64,000 nucleotides of DNA from Cranoglanis bouderius (taxonomy: Eukaryota; Chordata; Actinopteri; Siluriformes; Cranoglanididae), in contig CM042558.1 in assembly GCA_023630585.1 (NCBI GenBank), forward strand, positions 6,615,300-6,679,299, in the 5' to 3' direction. The translations under genes and the position numbers were made by a program. The notes beneath the pieces were generated by a model that saw nothing but the letters and a program-made list of their open reading frames with translations, had not been told where the DNA came from and ran no database searches. Below are positions 44,640-56,914 of this stretch, piece after piece (within the stretch, counting starts at the first letter, position 1; each line of letters starts with the position of its first letter).

Positions 44640-45610
44640 CGATGTGAAAAAATAAGTACACCCCATGGAATTGTTGGCTTTTTTTTTTATTGTTGCCTGT
44701 TTTCTTTTATTGTTGTTTTTTTTTTATTTTATTGTTATTGTGGTGTCATCATGCCAAGATCTGAAGAGTTCTGTAAGACCTTCAAAAAAAAGGTTGTGGA
44801 TGCCTATGAGTCTGGCAAGGGATTTAAAAAGATCTCCAAATTATTTGAAATATATCATTCCACTATAAGGAAAAAAATCTACAAGTGCCGCAGATTTCAA
44901 AGGACTTCCAATTTGCCAGGACTCGCCGTCCCAGCAAATTCAGCCAAAGAGCAGAGTTCTCCAAGAACCCCAAAATATCATCCCAGGATCTGCTAGTAAG
45001 TCTTGCAACTGTTGTCTTAAAGTGCATCCATCTACAATCAAAAAGAGATTGCACAAATTTGACCTGCATGGGAGGCATGCCTGGAAAAAGACTTTGTAAG
45101 ACTACAGTTTGCCAATGAGCATATAGGCAAAGACCTGGCCTTTTCGAATAATGTGCTCTGGACAGACAAATCAAAGATAGATTTGTTTGGCCACAGTAAC
45201 AGCAGACATGTCTGGCACAGACCAAAGACAGCTTTTTAGGAGAAGCTCCTCACACCAACTATGAAGCATTGTGGTGGAAATGTCATGGTTTGGGGTTGCT
45301 TTGCTGCCTCAGGGACTGTACAGCTTGCATTCATTGATTCAACTATGAATCCTGTGTCATTTCAAAGAATGCTTGAAGATAATGTTAGGCCATCTGTCCG
45401 AGAGTTGAAGTTGAACTGAAAGTGGACCTTTCAACAGGATAATGTTCCTAAGCACACTAGCAAATCCACCAAGGAATGGCTCAAAAAGAAGAAATGGACA
45501 GTTATGGAATGGCATAGTCAAAGCCCAGATTTGAATCCCATTGAAATGTCATGTGGGCATTTGAAACGGGCAGTACACTGGACCTATTGCATGTTTACAC
45601 TACAGTTCCA
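44640..45610 (+). mobile_element. Tc1-like transposon, decayed
   Basis: The transposase starts MPRSEEFCKTF at 44751, with a helix-turn-helix (GKGFKKISKLFEI, STIRKKIYKCR). Further frames hold the catalytic parts WTDKSKIDLFGH, FQQDNVPKHTSKSTKEW and NPIEM. The first acidic pair is DK rather than DE and there are several frameshifts. Ends are poorly defined. Confidence 0.75.
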
Positions 45611-45756
45611 CAGATAAATTTCAGGAATAGTGGTCTGTCAGTTTAACAAGTTTAGTTAACCTTGATATCTCCCTCAATACTTTTCCTTATGAAAAATGCA
45701 TTTTATCATGGTTATTTGATTATTGAAAGGGTGTGGTTGGTGAGGTGATTGAAAGG

Positions 45757-47171
45757 TTTGGGGTGTGCTGATGAAAAGCTAGAAATGACACTATAGCCTT
45801 ATGAACACAAATACACACTTTACAACATGTACCTGAAGCTATTAAGGCTTATTTATACTTGATTTTAACTACAGTGCTGTGGAGAAGCATTTGCCCCATT
45901 TTCATTTCTTCTGTTTTTGTGTATATCTCATACTAAATTGTTTCAGAAATTAAAACAAAATCTAAGATAAAACAAAAGCAACCTGAGTAAACACAAAATG
46001 CAGTTTTTAAATGATAATGTTATTTATTGAAGCAAAAAAGTTATCCAATGCCAACTGGGCCTGTGTGAAAATGTATTTGCATTTGAAAATATATTTGAAA
46101 ATGTACTTCTCCAAATCTGTGAAACTGCATTCATAATGGGGTTCAGATGAACTGGACGCAACCAGGCCTGATTACTGCAAACCCTGTTCAATCAAATCAG
46201 CACTTAAATAGAACTTTTCCAACAGCATGAAGTTGGTTAAAAGGTCTTACCCAGTAAGACACTATGCCAAAATTGAAAGGAATTCCAGAAATGATGAGGA
46301 AGAAGGTGATTGAAATCAGTCTGGGAAGGGTTACAAAGCTATTTCAAAGGCTCTGGGGCTCCAAAGGACCACAGTGAAAGCCATTATCTTCAAATGGAAA
46401 AAACTCGGCACAGTAGTTTACCTTCCCAGAAGTGGCCAACCTTCCAAAATTCCTCCAAGAGCACAGCAACTACTCATCCAGGAAGTCACAAAAGAGCCAA
46501 GGACCTAGAGGCCTCTCTTGCATAAATAAAGGTCACCGTTCATGACTCCACTATCAGAAAGACACTGAGCAAAAATGGCATCCATGGAAGAGTGGCGAGG
46601 TGAAAACCACTGCTAATCCAAGAGAACATTAAGGCTCGTCTAATTACCTTGATTATCCTCAAACCTTTTGGAAGAATGTTCTGTGGACTGATGAGTCGAA
46701 AGTGGAACTGTTTGGAAGACAGGCATCCCGTTACATCTGGTGTAAACCAAACATAGAATTCCACAAAAAGAACATCATACCTACGGACAAGCATGGTGGT
46801 GGAAATGTGATGGTGTGGGGATGCTTTGTTGCTTAAGGGCCTGGGCAACTTGCAATAGTTGAGGGAAACATTAATTCAGTCTTCAGTCTGTAAGTTGAAA
46901 CTCAAGTCCAACTGGATTATGCAGCAAGACAGTGATCCAAAGCATATGAGTAAATCCTAGTCCTAGAAGAACGTGAAAGTCTGATCTCCAGTTATTGGAA
47001 GCAACTTTTTTTTTTTGCTTCAATAAAAAAATTAAATAAATAAAATCACAGCACTGTATGTGTACATGTATGCAGGATCATCGCTTGTGCATGTCCTCAG
47101 AAATTAATGTGATGCATCCACATGGTGCAATACAAACATAAATAGTGGGGGTAGCATAGAACCACTGTCTG
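45757..47171 (+). repeat. Dispersed repeat block P, copy 2 (occupied by Tc1)
   Basis: It matches 32883-33612 on both sides of the Tc1 element at 45872-47056. Confidence 0.7.
45872..47056 (+). mobile_element. Tc1-like transposon, decayed
   Basis: The ends are CAGTGCTGTGGAGAAGCATT and, much shorter, CACAGCACTG, flanked by TA. Transposase remnants include the helix-turn-helix around GKGYKAISKALGL-like text, LWTDESKVELFGRQ and QQDSDPKHMSKS, with stops and frameshifts. Confidence 0.8.
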
Positions 47172-47282
47172 CAACTAAATAAATAAACTAGCACTGTGTC
47201 TCAAATCACATAATTTTGTACTATTCTAGAGTGTTATTGACTACAAACCCTAACCAGTTTTCCTATTTCATTTAGTGTTTGA

Positions 47283-48266
47283 ATTTTACAGTTTTTTCAA
47301 ATTGCTTACACAAAGTTTCTGAAACTACGGCTCCATTTCTTGAAACTCTACACACAAAACCACAAAACATGCACACAAGATACAAAACGTCACACATAGC
47401 TTGCAAAAGCAAACACTTCATTCAAAACTATATTAACTCTTATAAAAATGGTGTTTTTGTATAGTAACTCTACACACAAACATCAAATGATTAGTCACAT
47501 ACACGCCAAATTACACACAGATGTGAAAAATGTAAAACACTACTGTCTTGTGTCTATTGCTTGTTTAGTGTGCAGTGGAGTGCACAGGAGTTTATCATAG
47601 CACTCACACATATGTACACAAATACACTGTATATACAGTATATATGCGAATTCAGTATGTTCAGTATAAACAGAAATGCAAGGGGTGAGGGGTGGGGGGT
47701 GGGGGGGTAACTATTTTATTCTCAAAACATTGCATTTTCATTGTATTTGACTAAGGGATCAACTTTGGTTGACCACATGGTCAACCAAAGTGGCCCGGAT
47801 CTCATTCGTAATTGTTCTCCTCTGTCCTCTTCCTTGTCGTCGTCCTCCTCCACTTTGTCCTCTTCCTTGTCCCCCTCTTACTTTCACTCCTCTTCCTCTA
47901 ACTCTCTCTCCAAAATTGGCCTCCATTGTTGTCCAAACCAAGAGAGTCCTCCTAAAGCCTATATATAGTGCTCAAACTCTGATTTCTTGGTGACACTTGG
48001 TGAAAGTAATCAGTACCATTTTGAATGGCAGCGTTTTCTAAATGAAACACAAGAGCAGTTAGTTTTGAGTGATGTGTCTAATGTAGAGAACTGTGTTTAG
48101 AGTTTTGCAAAAAGCTTGTTTTTCATTTGCAAACTGAGTGTAAAGTGTATAATGCGCTTGTAATTTTGCAGACTTGGTCTGAAGATTAGATACGAGTGAA
48201 TGGTTTCACTGAGTGGGCCTCAAGTTCCACTTTTAGTGTCTAAGCAATTTGAAAAAACTGTAAAAG
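47283..48266. mobile_element. DNA transposon remnant with TIRs
   Basis: Termini TTTTACAGTTTTTTCAAATT and its complement AATTTGAAAAAACTGTAAAA bound 984 bp. Between 47741 and 47968 the minus strand encodes the N-terminal part of a transposase-like protein, an Arg/Gly-rich stretch followed by ITNEIRATLVDHVVNQ. No catalytic domain. Confidence 0.6.
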
Positions 48267-48863
48267 CCTCTCATGTAACCTTTAAACCTACCAAAAGGTC
48301 TGTTTTGTTTACCAGCCTTCATGATTTTCTAGATTAGTAACTATTGAATCACACAGATGGCAGAACACTTGACAAGAATTGACAAGTATGTAAATCTTGT
48401 ACCAAAGATTTACAGCTCTGACAGTTCTGTAGCAAAGCCATGTTGTGTTCTCCTGTTAACTGCAAACATCTTTGCTTTGCATCTTCTGCTTTGTGGCTCA
48501 TTTTTATGCCTAAAATATCTCATTAACGCGCTAACTAGCTGCTAGATAAGAGATAACTAAAACACATTTAAAATGAAATATTAGCACTCTAGTTAGATGT
48601 CATAATATTAATTCAGTTTGGATATAAAACGGTTTGGATGTTAGTCCTTTTTAAGCATACTCCACCAACAGAATGAGTGGAGCACAAAAGAATGCACTTC
48701 ACCACCATTCAGATGGCTAACTTACTGCAGGTGTCACAGCTAGATGAAAATCATGGAGAGCATGATTTAAAAAAATTAAAATAAAAAATGTTGTGCTGAG
48801 TGTAAAGGTTGACTGCTGTTTGCCAGTATATTTTCAGTTGGTACAATACATTAGCTACTTGTA

Positions 48864-50370
48864 CAGGTGCATCTCAATAAATTAGAATGTCGTGGAAAAG
48901 TTAATTTATTTCAGTAATTCAACTTAAATTGTGAAACTCGTGTATTAAATAAATTCAATGCACACAGACTGAAGTAGTTTATGTCTTTGGTTCTTTTAAT
49001 TGTGATGATTTTGGCTCACATTTAACAAAAACCCACCAATTCACTATCTCAACAAATTAGAATACTTCATAAGACCAATAAAAAACATTTTTAGTGAATT
49101 GTTGGCCTTCTGGAAAGTATGTTCATTTACTGTACATGTACTCAATACTTGGTAGGGGCTCCTTTTGCTTTAATTACTGCCTCAATTCGGCATGGCATGG
49201 AGGTGATCAGTTTGTGGCACTGCTGAGGTGGTATGGAAGCCCAGGTTTCTTTGACAGTGGCCTTCAGCTCATCTGCATTTTTTGGTCTCTTGTTTCTCAT
49301 TTTCCTCTTGACAATACCCCATAGATTCTCTGTGGCGTTCAGGTGTGGTGAGTTTTCTGGCCAGTCAAGCACACCAACACCATGGTCATTTAACCAACTT
49401 TTGGTGCTTTTGGCAGTGTGGGCAGGTGCCAAATCCTGCTGGAAAATGAAATCAGCATCTTCAAAAAGCTGCTCAGCAGAAGGAAGCATGAAGTGCTCCA
49501 AAATTTCTTGGTAAATGGGTGCAGTGACTTTGGTTTTCAAAAAACACAATGGACCAACACCAGCAGATGACATGGCACCCCAAATCATCACAGACTGTGG
49601 AAACTTAACACTGGACTTCAAGCAACTTGGGCTATGAGCTTCTCCACCCTTCCTCCAGACTCTAGGACCTTGGTTTCCAAATGAAATACAAAACTTGCTC
49701 CCATCTGAAAAGAGGATATTGGATCACTGGGCAACAGTCCAGTTCTTCTTCTCCTTAGCCCAGGTAAGACGCCTCTGATGTTGTCTGTGGTTCAGGAGTG
49801 GCTTAACAAGAGGAATATGACAACTGTAGCCAAATTCCTTGACACGTCTGTGTGTGGTGGCTCTTGATGCCTTGACCCCAGCCTCGGTCCATTCCTTGTG
49901 AAGTTCACTCAAAGTCTTGAATCGATTTTGCTTGACAATCCTCATAAGGCTGCGGTTCTCTCGGTTGGTTGTGCATCTTTTTCTTCCACACTTTTTCCTT
50001 CCACACAACTTTCTGTTAACATGCTTGGATACAGCACTCTGTGAACAGCCAGCTTCTTTGGTAATGAATGTTTGTGATTTACCTAGTGAACCAAACTGAG
50101 AGACCATTTTGAAGGCTCAGGAAACCTTTGCAGGTGTTTTGAGTTGATTAGCTCATTGACATGTCACCATATTCTAATTTGTTGAGATAGTGAATTGGTG
50201 GGTTTTTGTTAAATGTGAGCCAAAATCATCACATTTAAAAGAACCAAAGACTTAAACTACTTCAGTCTGTGTGCATTGAATTTATTTAATACACGAGTTT
50301 CACAATTTGAGTTGAATTACTGAAATAAATTAACTTTTCCACGACATTCTAATTTATTGAGATGCACCTG
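48864..50370 (-). mobile_element. Tc1-like DNA transposon, copy 2
   Basis: 1507 bp, same family and termini as copy 1 at 9120-10621, in opposite orientation, flanked by TA. Confidence 0.95.
49142..50107 (-). pseudogene. Tc1-like transposase, nearly intact
   Basis: The frame is intact except for one stop (TGG to TGA after WTVAQ). The downstream part is open to the end (GAPTKY). The first catalytic motif reads SDGSKF instead of SDESKF; FQQDLAPAH and NATENLW remain, and 34 residues separate the second D from the E. It differs from copy 1 in the position of its stop, so the two copies died separately. Confidence 0.9.
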
Positions 50371-50434
50371 TACTTACATTACTTTGATTAACAGGTTGGA
50401 TTGGCTAATGCCAGCTAGCGACAAAATGGTAGCA

Positions 50435-50590
50435 GTTAGGTCAGTCATGACTGAAAGCTCTAAAAAGGCAAGGAAAAACTCCCTGAGACGACATGAGGAA
50501 GAAACCTTGAGAGAAACCAGACTCAAAAGGGAACCCATCCTCATCTGGGTGACACTGGATAGTGTAATTATAAGTAATTCCCTTCTATAA
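50435..50590 (-). repeat. SINE/LINE-type tail fragment
   Basis: AGGCAAGGAAAAACTCCCTG and GAGAGAAACCAGACTCAAAA are the reverse complement of the tail at 658-916. Confidence 0.65.
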
Positions 50591-50638
50591 CTCTATATAA
50601 ATTGATAACTTATACACAAAAATATATTTTTTAAAAAC

Positions 50639-50640
<2 letters not shown>

Positions 50641-50717
<77 letters not shown>
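50641..50717. repeat. (TA)n microsatellite
   Basis: About 38 TA units. Confidence 0.95.
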
Positions 50718-50720
<3 letters not shown>

Positions 50721-51536
50721 ATTTATGTAGTTATACCACCAAAATATATGGTAACATAATTCTGATTTTTTTACTTTTCAGATAACATGTGCAACTTTTA
50801 TATCGCCATAGAGCATTTTAACTATTTATATGTCAATCCCAATTTTGCACATAGAAAATATTACTGCATTTCTACTGTCAAATCAAATATAAATGGAGCA
50901 TAGGCGTGGCTATTACTATGTTATCCAGGTGCCTACATGTCTCCTCACTCTCAGGCTGCCTTGCCACGGTCCTTGATCTATGATGATTATTTGCAGTTAA
51001 AAAAACAGTACATGATAATCACCACTAATCTGCCTTTCACTTATAAGTTTTTTTTTTTTCACTTCCATGAGAGCTTGGCATGAATGAAGTGGAGGAACAG
51101 CTCAGGGAAGAAAAAAACACTAAAAGACACTTGTTGCATTGTTGTATGTGGTGAAGGCCACTATGGTGACCACGCCCTTTGACAATGACTGTATTTAGGC
51201 CACACCCCCTGGCAACAATGATTTGAGATGAGATATCAACAATGAGGTTTTGTATACCACTCCTCAGGCTATCAATATTTTAAGTAATATAACATAAAGT
51301 GCATAACATGAAATGTTCTTGCTGTCAATTTATTATTTTGTGACTTAAATTTTTCACACAGAAAATAAATAATTTCTAAAATAAATAAATAAATAAATTC
51401 TAAAAAAATTTTTTTTTTAGAATTTCTTTTAGAAAATTAAACATTTATTTACTAGAGGCACTCTAGACTACCATGTCACATAGCGGGTTTTCAGAAAAAA
51501 AAAAAAAAAAAGAGTGGGGTAGGCTTCTGCTCATCC

Positions 51537-51812
51537 TAAACCATAATCCTGTAATCAAAACCTTAATCCAAAACCTAAATCTAACCTGTAAAACATTATT
51601 TGATTTCTAAACCCTAATCCAAACATCTAAACCCTAATTGTAACATTTAAACCTTAATCCAAAACCTAAATCTAACCTGTAAAACATAATTTGAGCTCTA
51701 AACCTCAATCCTAACATCTAAACCTTAATCCAAACCCTAATCTTATAATCAAAACCTTAATCCAAAAGTTACCTCTAAACCCTAATCTGAACCTCTAAAC
51801 CCTTATCCTAAA
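51537..51812. repeat. Degenerate telomere-like minisatellite
   Basis: About 15 variants of CTAAACCCTAATCCAAAC and a longer unit containing CCTAAATCTAACCTGTAAAA that occurs twice (near 51573 and 51664). Confidence 0.75.
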
Positions 51813-51989
51813 CCTGGAGTGTGTCAGTGTGGCTGCTGAAAAGTGTAAGTGCAAAGAAAATGAAAACAGACTCTTGTTACTTTGAGTGGCTTAACATACA
51901 AAAGAATGAGTTAATGTTGGAGAGGGATTCACATGCAGTCAAACGAGTAGGCGACTAAACACTACACATTCTTGGCATAACACAACACA

Positions 51990-52172
51990 ATATTGTTACA
52001 GACATCAACATTGTTACAGCCTTCAACATTGTTACAGCCATAAACATTGTTACACAGCCTTGAACACAGCCTTAAACATTGTTACAGACACCATCATTGT
52101 TACAGCCATGAACATTGTTACAGCCATAAACATTGTTACAGCCATCAAGGTTGTTAATAGCCATCAACTTTG
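51990..52172. repeat. 18-bp minisatellite
   Basis: About nine units of ATTGTTACAGCCATAAAC with variants. Confidence 0.85.
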
Positions 52173-52185
52173 GTACATTGTGCGT

Positions 52186-52267
52186 TTCCAACTTTGTGGC
52201 AACAGTTTGGGGAAGGAACACATATGGGTGTTATGGTCAGGTGTCCACAAACGTTTGGTCATATAGT
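52186..52267. mobile_element. Tc1 family A end fragment
   Basis: TTGTGGCAACAGTTTGGGGA and GGTCAGGTGTCCACAAACGT match the end of the element at 131-655. Confidence 0.75.
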
Positions 52268-52271
52268 GTAT

Positions 52272-52572
52272 ATGGAGCTTATATGTAAGGGCTAGGTGTG
52301 CGTTACGATTTAATGCACAATGTGGAGGAAAAGAACCTGGTTGCCCCCTTGGAGTGCATTAAAATCGTGAAACACACACCTAGCCATGGATTATCCTGCT
52401 TATACCATGGTCACTTGCCAGCATTGACAAGTTAAATCTGTCATTGATGATTGCAGCGCAAAATTTGACTGAAAAGATAAAAATAATGGTTAATTTTCAT
52501 TAGTTAGATCGTTAGGTTCGTTAGATCTAGAATTCCACCCGCTCTAAATCAAGAGTGAGCGAGCGAATGGGC

Positions 52573-52614
<42 letters not shown>

Positions 52615-52824
52615 CAGAGAGAGACTGTCCTTGGGTGAATTACAGCGTCTGTCTACTAATAATGAAGCTGTAAGTTTAACTGTATGTTACTATGGGTGAA
52701 GTTGTTTATAGGCAGCGCATTTATTTAGAAGGATGATTAAACTGACTGGAACTACCTGTGGTATACACGGTTTTAACGCACACCTTCCAGCCAATCAGAA
52801 TCGAGTATTCGGACAGACCATGGT

Positions 52825-52914
<90 letters not shown>

Positions 52915-52980
52915 ACAGTTATTTCTGGTCCACTAATTTGATTGGTCGAACAGTGTTCCAAAAGTGCCTATATTTCCTAT
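52272..52980. repeat. Foldback-type repeat with microsatellites
   Basis: GGCTAGGTGTGCGTTACG near 52288 and AATCGTGAAACACACACCTAG near 52364 form a hairpin. CGGTTTTAACGCACACC follows near 52768. A (GA)n tract is at 52577-52612 and a (TA)n tract at 52830-52905. The outer boundaries are unclear. Confidence 0.45.
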
Positions 52981-53385
52981 AACTGTACTGGGAAGTTTCA
53001 CTGTGTGTATCAGTGTATCTCCTCTCCTCTGTGCTCGCCATGTAAAATTCGAGTTCCTAGTTCAAAACTGTTACTACAGTAGTGTTAGCAACATCATCAG
53101 TGGGCATGGCAAATGAAACTTTTCAGGAACATAACTTTTGACTTAAAATGTGGAAGCTCGTCAGATGAAGATGAAAAGGAAGAAGGGATCCCAACTGTGC
53201 CAGGAGCACCTTACAAATCAATGTGAGCTAGCCAACCAGCCAGCCGACATTCTATAAAGTGAGTGTGACTACTTCACGGTCTATTTCTGCTAGCGGAGCA
53301 AAAATAAACAAAACATTTGGCTGTATTTGTCCGAAATGTCACTTAATCTATATTACTTTCTAGTTTATAGAAATGTTGTATAAAA

Positions 53386-53469
53386 GCAATATCGCACGAG
53401 CAAGAGTGCGGTTATACTGAATATCGGCCGATATTCAGTATAACCGCTCTCTTGCTCATGTGCTATTGC
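53386..53469. repeat. 84-bp palindrome
   Basis: Two 42-bp arms pair at 38 positions around the centre ATCGGCCGAT. No target duplication was recognised. Confidence 0.85.
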
Positions 53470-53659
53470 TTAAATATAGTTTTAGAAGTATATTTACATA
53501 GTTCTATACTATATAAAATTCCTAGCTGTGTGATTTCAGACAGAGCCACAGTGTTTTAATGTATAACGTCACTGATAAGAGAGCCTTTATTTGATTGTTA
53601 CATTGGGACTACATTATTCACATATATGTACCCGTCTGAAGTAGCAGAGCATGGCTAAG

Positions 53660-53662
<3 letters not shown>

Positions 53663-53702
<40 letters not shown>
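53663..53702. repeat. (CT)n microsatellite
   Basis: About 19 CT units directly before the CpG-rich segment. Confidence 0.95.
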
Positions 53703-53704
<2 letters not shown>

Positions 53705-54123
53705 CTTCAAGGAATGCGCACATCACTACGCGCGCTCTCGCTCGTGATCGCGCCTACGTAACGGTAAAGGGAATGAGGGAGCGAATCGCATGGAAGGAGT
53801 CTACCCAGCGGTTTAGAACAGAAAGAGCCGTTAGTTAAATAAGCCCCGCCCCCTGGAAACAGCTTCACCCCTGCCGAGCGCGGAATCCTGGGCCGCGTCC
53901 AAAACTGCACACTACCGCACTACAGAGTGTGTCCACGGCGCAGGAAACCGTGTTTCGTTAACGTTATCTTCTCGGCAGGTCGTGCTGAACACGGGGCCGA
54001 CACCGGAAAGGATTACCGCACCCCCGCCTTCCCCCACAAGACATCTTTAAAGTTAAAGAGCAGGATTGTGGCAGACATGTTCTCCACCGAGACACACTGA
54101 AGCCAGGGAAGGATTCACGCCTG
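53703..54123 (+). promoter_or_regulatory. CpG-rich promoter and possible first exon
   Basis: CpG-dense sequence (CGCGCGCTCTCGCTCGTGATCG) with a GC-box-like GCCCCGCCCCC near 53843, followed by unique text that ends in a strong donor CCTG/GTAGGT at 54123-54124. The only start inside (54078) gives a seven-residue frame, so the exon would be 5' untranslated. The coding exons would lie to the right; none was recognised before 64000. Confidence 0.4.
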
Positions 54124-55660
54124 GTAGGTTATTATGGGATGTTTCGCAGATTTTAAATGCTCACATCTGTTTACGTTTTTATAGTTAATGGAAATGCATG
54201 GACGTGTTCTGGCTCGATGCGTGATTTTTCAGCTCACATCTCAGTGTTCATCAGCTGTTGATCATATGCTATAACTTTCCCCGAAAGAATCTTGACAGTC
54301 TAGCGCCTGTAGCTAAAAATAAGAAAAACCTGTGTGAATGCAACACACAGCTGAACTAGCACACGTACATGTCTTTACACATCATAGCTTCCAAACTGAT
54401 GTGAAATGTTATCTGTGGCCTCCCCCCATCACCATTAACAAAGACCCAGGCAGGTTAATATCACACCTACAAGTACGGGTTTGTAAGAAGTTAGTGCTTA
54501 AAATCTGCATGATTTCTACCTTGCTGAGCCATAATTTCCATTTGTTTTGACGTGAATTCTGAATCCTCATTAGCTAAAACACTTGAGACGAATGTACATT
54601 AGCTTAAGTTTAATCAAAACTACTTGTTACTATTCAACCACTTGGAATAATGGAGCTCACCATTCATTTAAAACTGGACAGATGTTTATGGGTGGATTTT
54701 TTTCCTTTTGTTTTGAACGTAAATATATACACAGAAATACTTTTTAACGACGACACGCTAATGGAAACTCTTAACTATCATATAAATTGGTACTATTTTA
54801 GGCTAAATCCCAAATGGCTAGTGACTCCCTATAACACTGACTTGTACACCCAGTGTAGTGCACTAATAAGCAGACATTTGGGATTAAGCCTTAATTAATA
54901 GGAACGTTTTGTCCCACTCCTTCGGAAGTCTGAGGCACACACGCACCTACCCACCTACCTGTGTTTACTCAGACACGTTTCCGATTCAGATGAAACCCCA
55001 AAATTGGCTAATGCTCTCATTTATAATTTACGGTGGGGACGTCTGATTCCTGTGGTGATTTTTGGCTCTTTAGCGATCTCTCAGTTGTCCCCCCTAAATT
55101 GTTTTCATCCAGGGGAACAAAATGGCGAGCAGCTACAGTGTGTGAGTGTGTGTGTGTACACTCACACCCTGCACACCTCAACCCTTAACCTTCACATGCT
55201 TGGGCTGTTTTGTACCTAGAGCCACTTTATATTCAGAAAAATTGACTTAAGAAATAAACTAATATTGAGTTAACCAAGCTTTTACTCCTCAAACAGGCAA
55301 AATATCTCCTTCATGCAAGCAAGTCTCTACCCCAAACACTAGAGCTCATGTCTAGTTAGCATACTTGAATACTATTTCCAGTCTGTTAAGTAATGCCACT
55401 GTAGTCATTTTGATCGACACGGGAATGTCTTCACGATATACACATGGCTGTCATGTCAAAAATTCAATACACCTAATTTTAATACAAACTCATTGGTTTG
55501 ACCCTTATTACAACCACTTGTTGTGCATGGGTAGGGTGAGCAGGAGCGTTAATAGGTCGAGTGACCATAACATGTATGTAAGCTGTATACCTGTGCTATA
55601 GGAACTCAGTAACTTACCTAACATCCCTGGAAGTGTCGCTTTTCTCACATGACCGCCTAT
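54124..55660. other. Gene-free stretch (possible first intron)
   Basis: No exon found. It contains the MITE at 54801-54890 and otherwise unique AT-rich sequence. Confidence 0.35.
54801..54890. mobile_element. 90-bp MITE
   Basis: The ends GGCTAAATCCCAAATG and CATTTGGGATTAAGCC are inverted repeats (15 of 16). Confidence 0.7.
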
Positions 55661-56914
55661 TAGGCTTGTCACGGTACCAAAATTTCAGTAGTCGGTACCA
55701 ATACCAGTAAAATTCCACGGTACTCGGTACCAGTTTCAGTACCAAAGCAAAACCCAAAAACATGCTAATTGAACAACACACTATTTTATTAATAAAGTTA
55801 AATATCAATGTAAAATGTATTTTATGCCATAAAATGCCATTCTGTATACTTCAAGTATTTCAAAGTGTTTCAAGTTTTTTTTTCCCCCCACAAGTAATTA
55901 AAGGAATAAAAATAAATAAACAAAAAAAATTACAAGCATGCAAAACAAAAAAATATGCCATAATTGAACACACACACTTCTTATTTATAAAGCTATATAT
56001 TAAATAAATTAAAACAAATGTATATGTATATTTCAAGTATTTCTGAGAAATGCTTTAAGTTTTGGCCTTAGTTTTTTTTCCCCCTTCAAGTAAATAACAA
56101 CTAAATAAATTACAAGCAAAAAATACAAACTATGTAAAAAAGATTCTGAAACGAAACACTTGCCACTCGTTAGGCGTCTTTACGCACGGCCCTTTAAACT
56201 GAAGTGCTGAAAGTGAACCGGACTTATAACAGAGAAAACGTGAAAGATTAGGCACGTCTGCCTATAATTTGAAATGACTCAGCAATAGTCCGTGTGTATT
56301 TATTGATGTAATGATGTGTTTTGGACTAAATATTTTACTTAATTGGATCGTTTGGACCTTTGCCAGTGTAACAAGACTGTTTTTGTCGGGATTTTATGGA
56401 TCTGTGGACTAATATGAAGCTTCATAGGTGAGTTGCCTCAGTTTTGTAAGTGTCGGTTTATATCAATTGAAACACAAGAATCTTAGCTTTCCAAATATAT
56501 ATCGCATGAGTACCTACGTAAACACAGCAGCTGTGTACATAGCATAGTTTTACACTTAACAACGCAGCGGTCCACCGGCGGTCCGTGGATGTTTTTAAAA
56601 GAATTAAATGGTTAATAAGGACACATGACCGTATTAGTGTTACACGTGCGTATGCTAACCATTAAGTAAACAAAAACGAGGATGTTTTTTGCAGTCCTAC
56701 TATGCTACAACATCCATAATGCAACCGCTACCATAATTGCACGGTGCACCTATGAAAAGTTCCCAACCAACTACCTGTCAGACAGCGCATCAGTACCGGG
56801 GTGACCCGGTACTCGGTACTACCGGTACTTGTGAAAATCTGGTACCGTCAACGTTTTGTTTGATTTTTTTTGTGCCGACATGGTACCGAAGTACTGGTAC
56901 TTTTGACAACCCTA
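55661..56914 (+). mobile_element. hAT-type non-autonomous element, copy 1
   Basis: 1254 bp from TAGGCTTGTCACGGTACC to GGTACTTTTGACAACCCTA, flanked by a perfect 8-bp duplication CCGCCTAT (55653-55660, 56915-56922), the hallmark of hAT elements. Both ends carry clusters of GGTACC/GGTACT motifs. No transposase frame. Confidence 0.85.
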
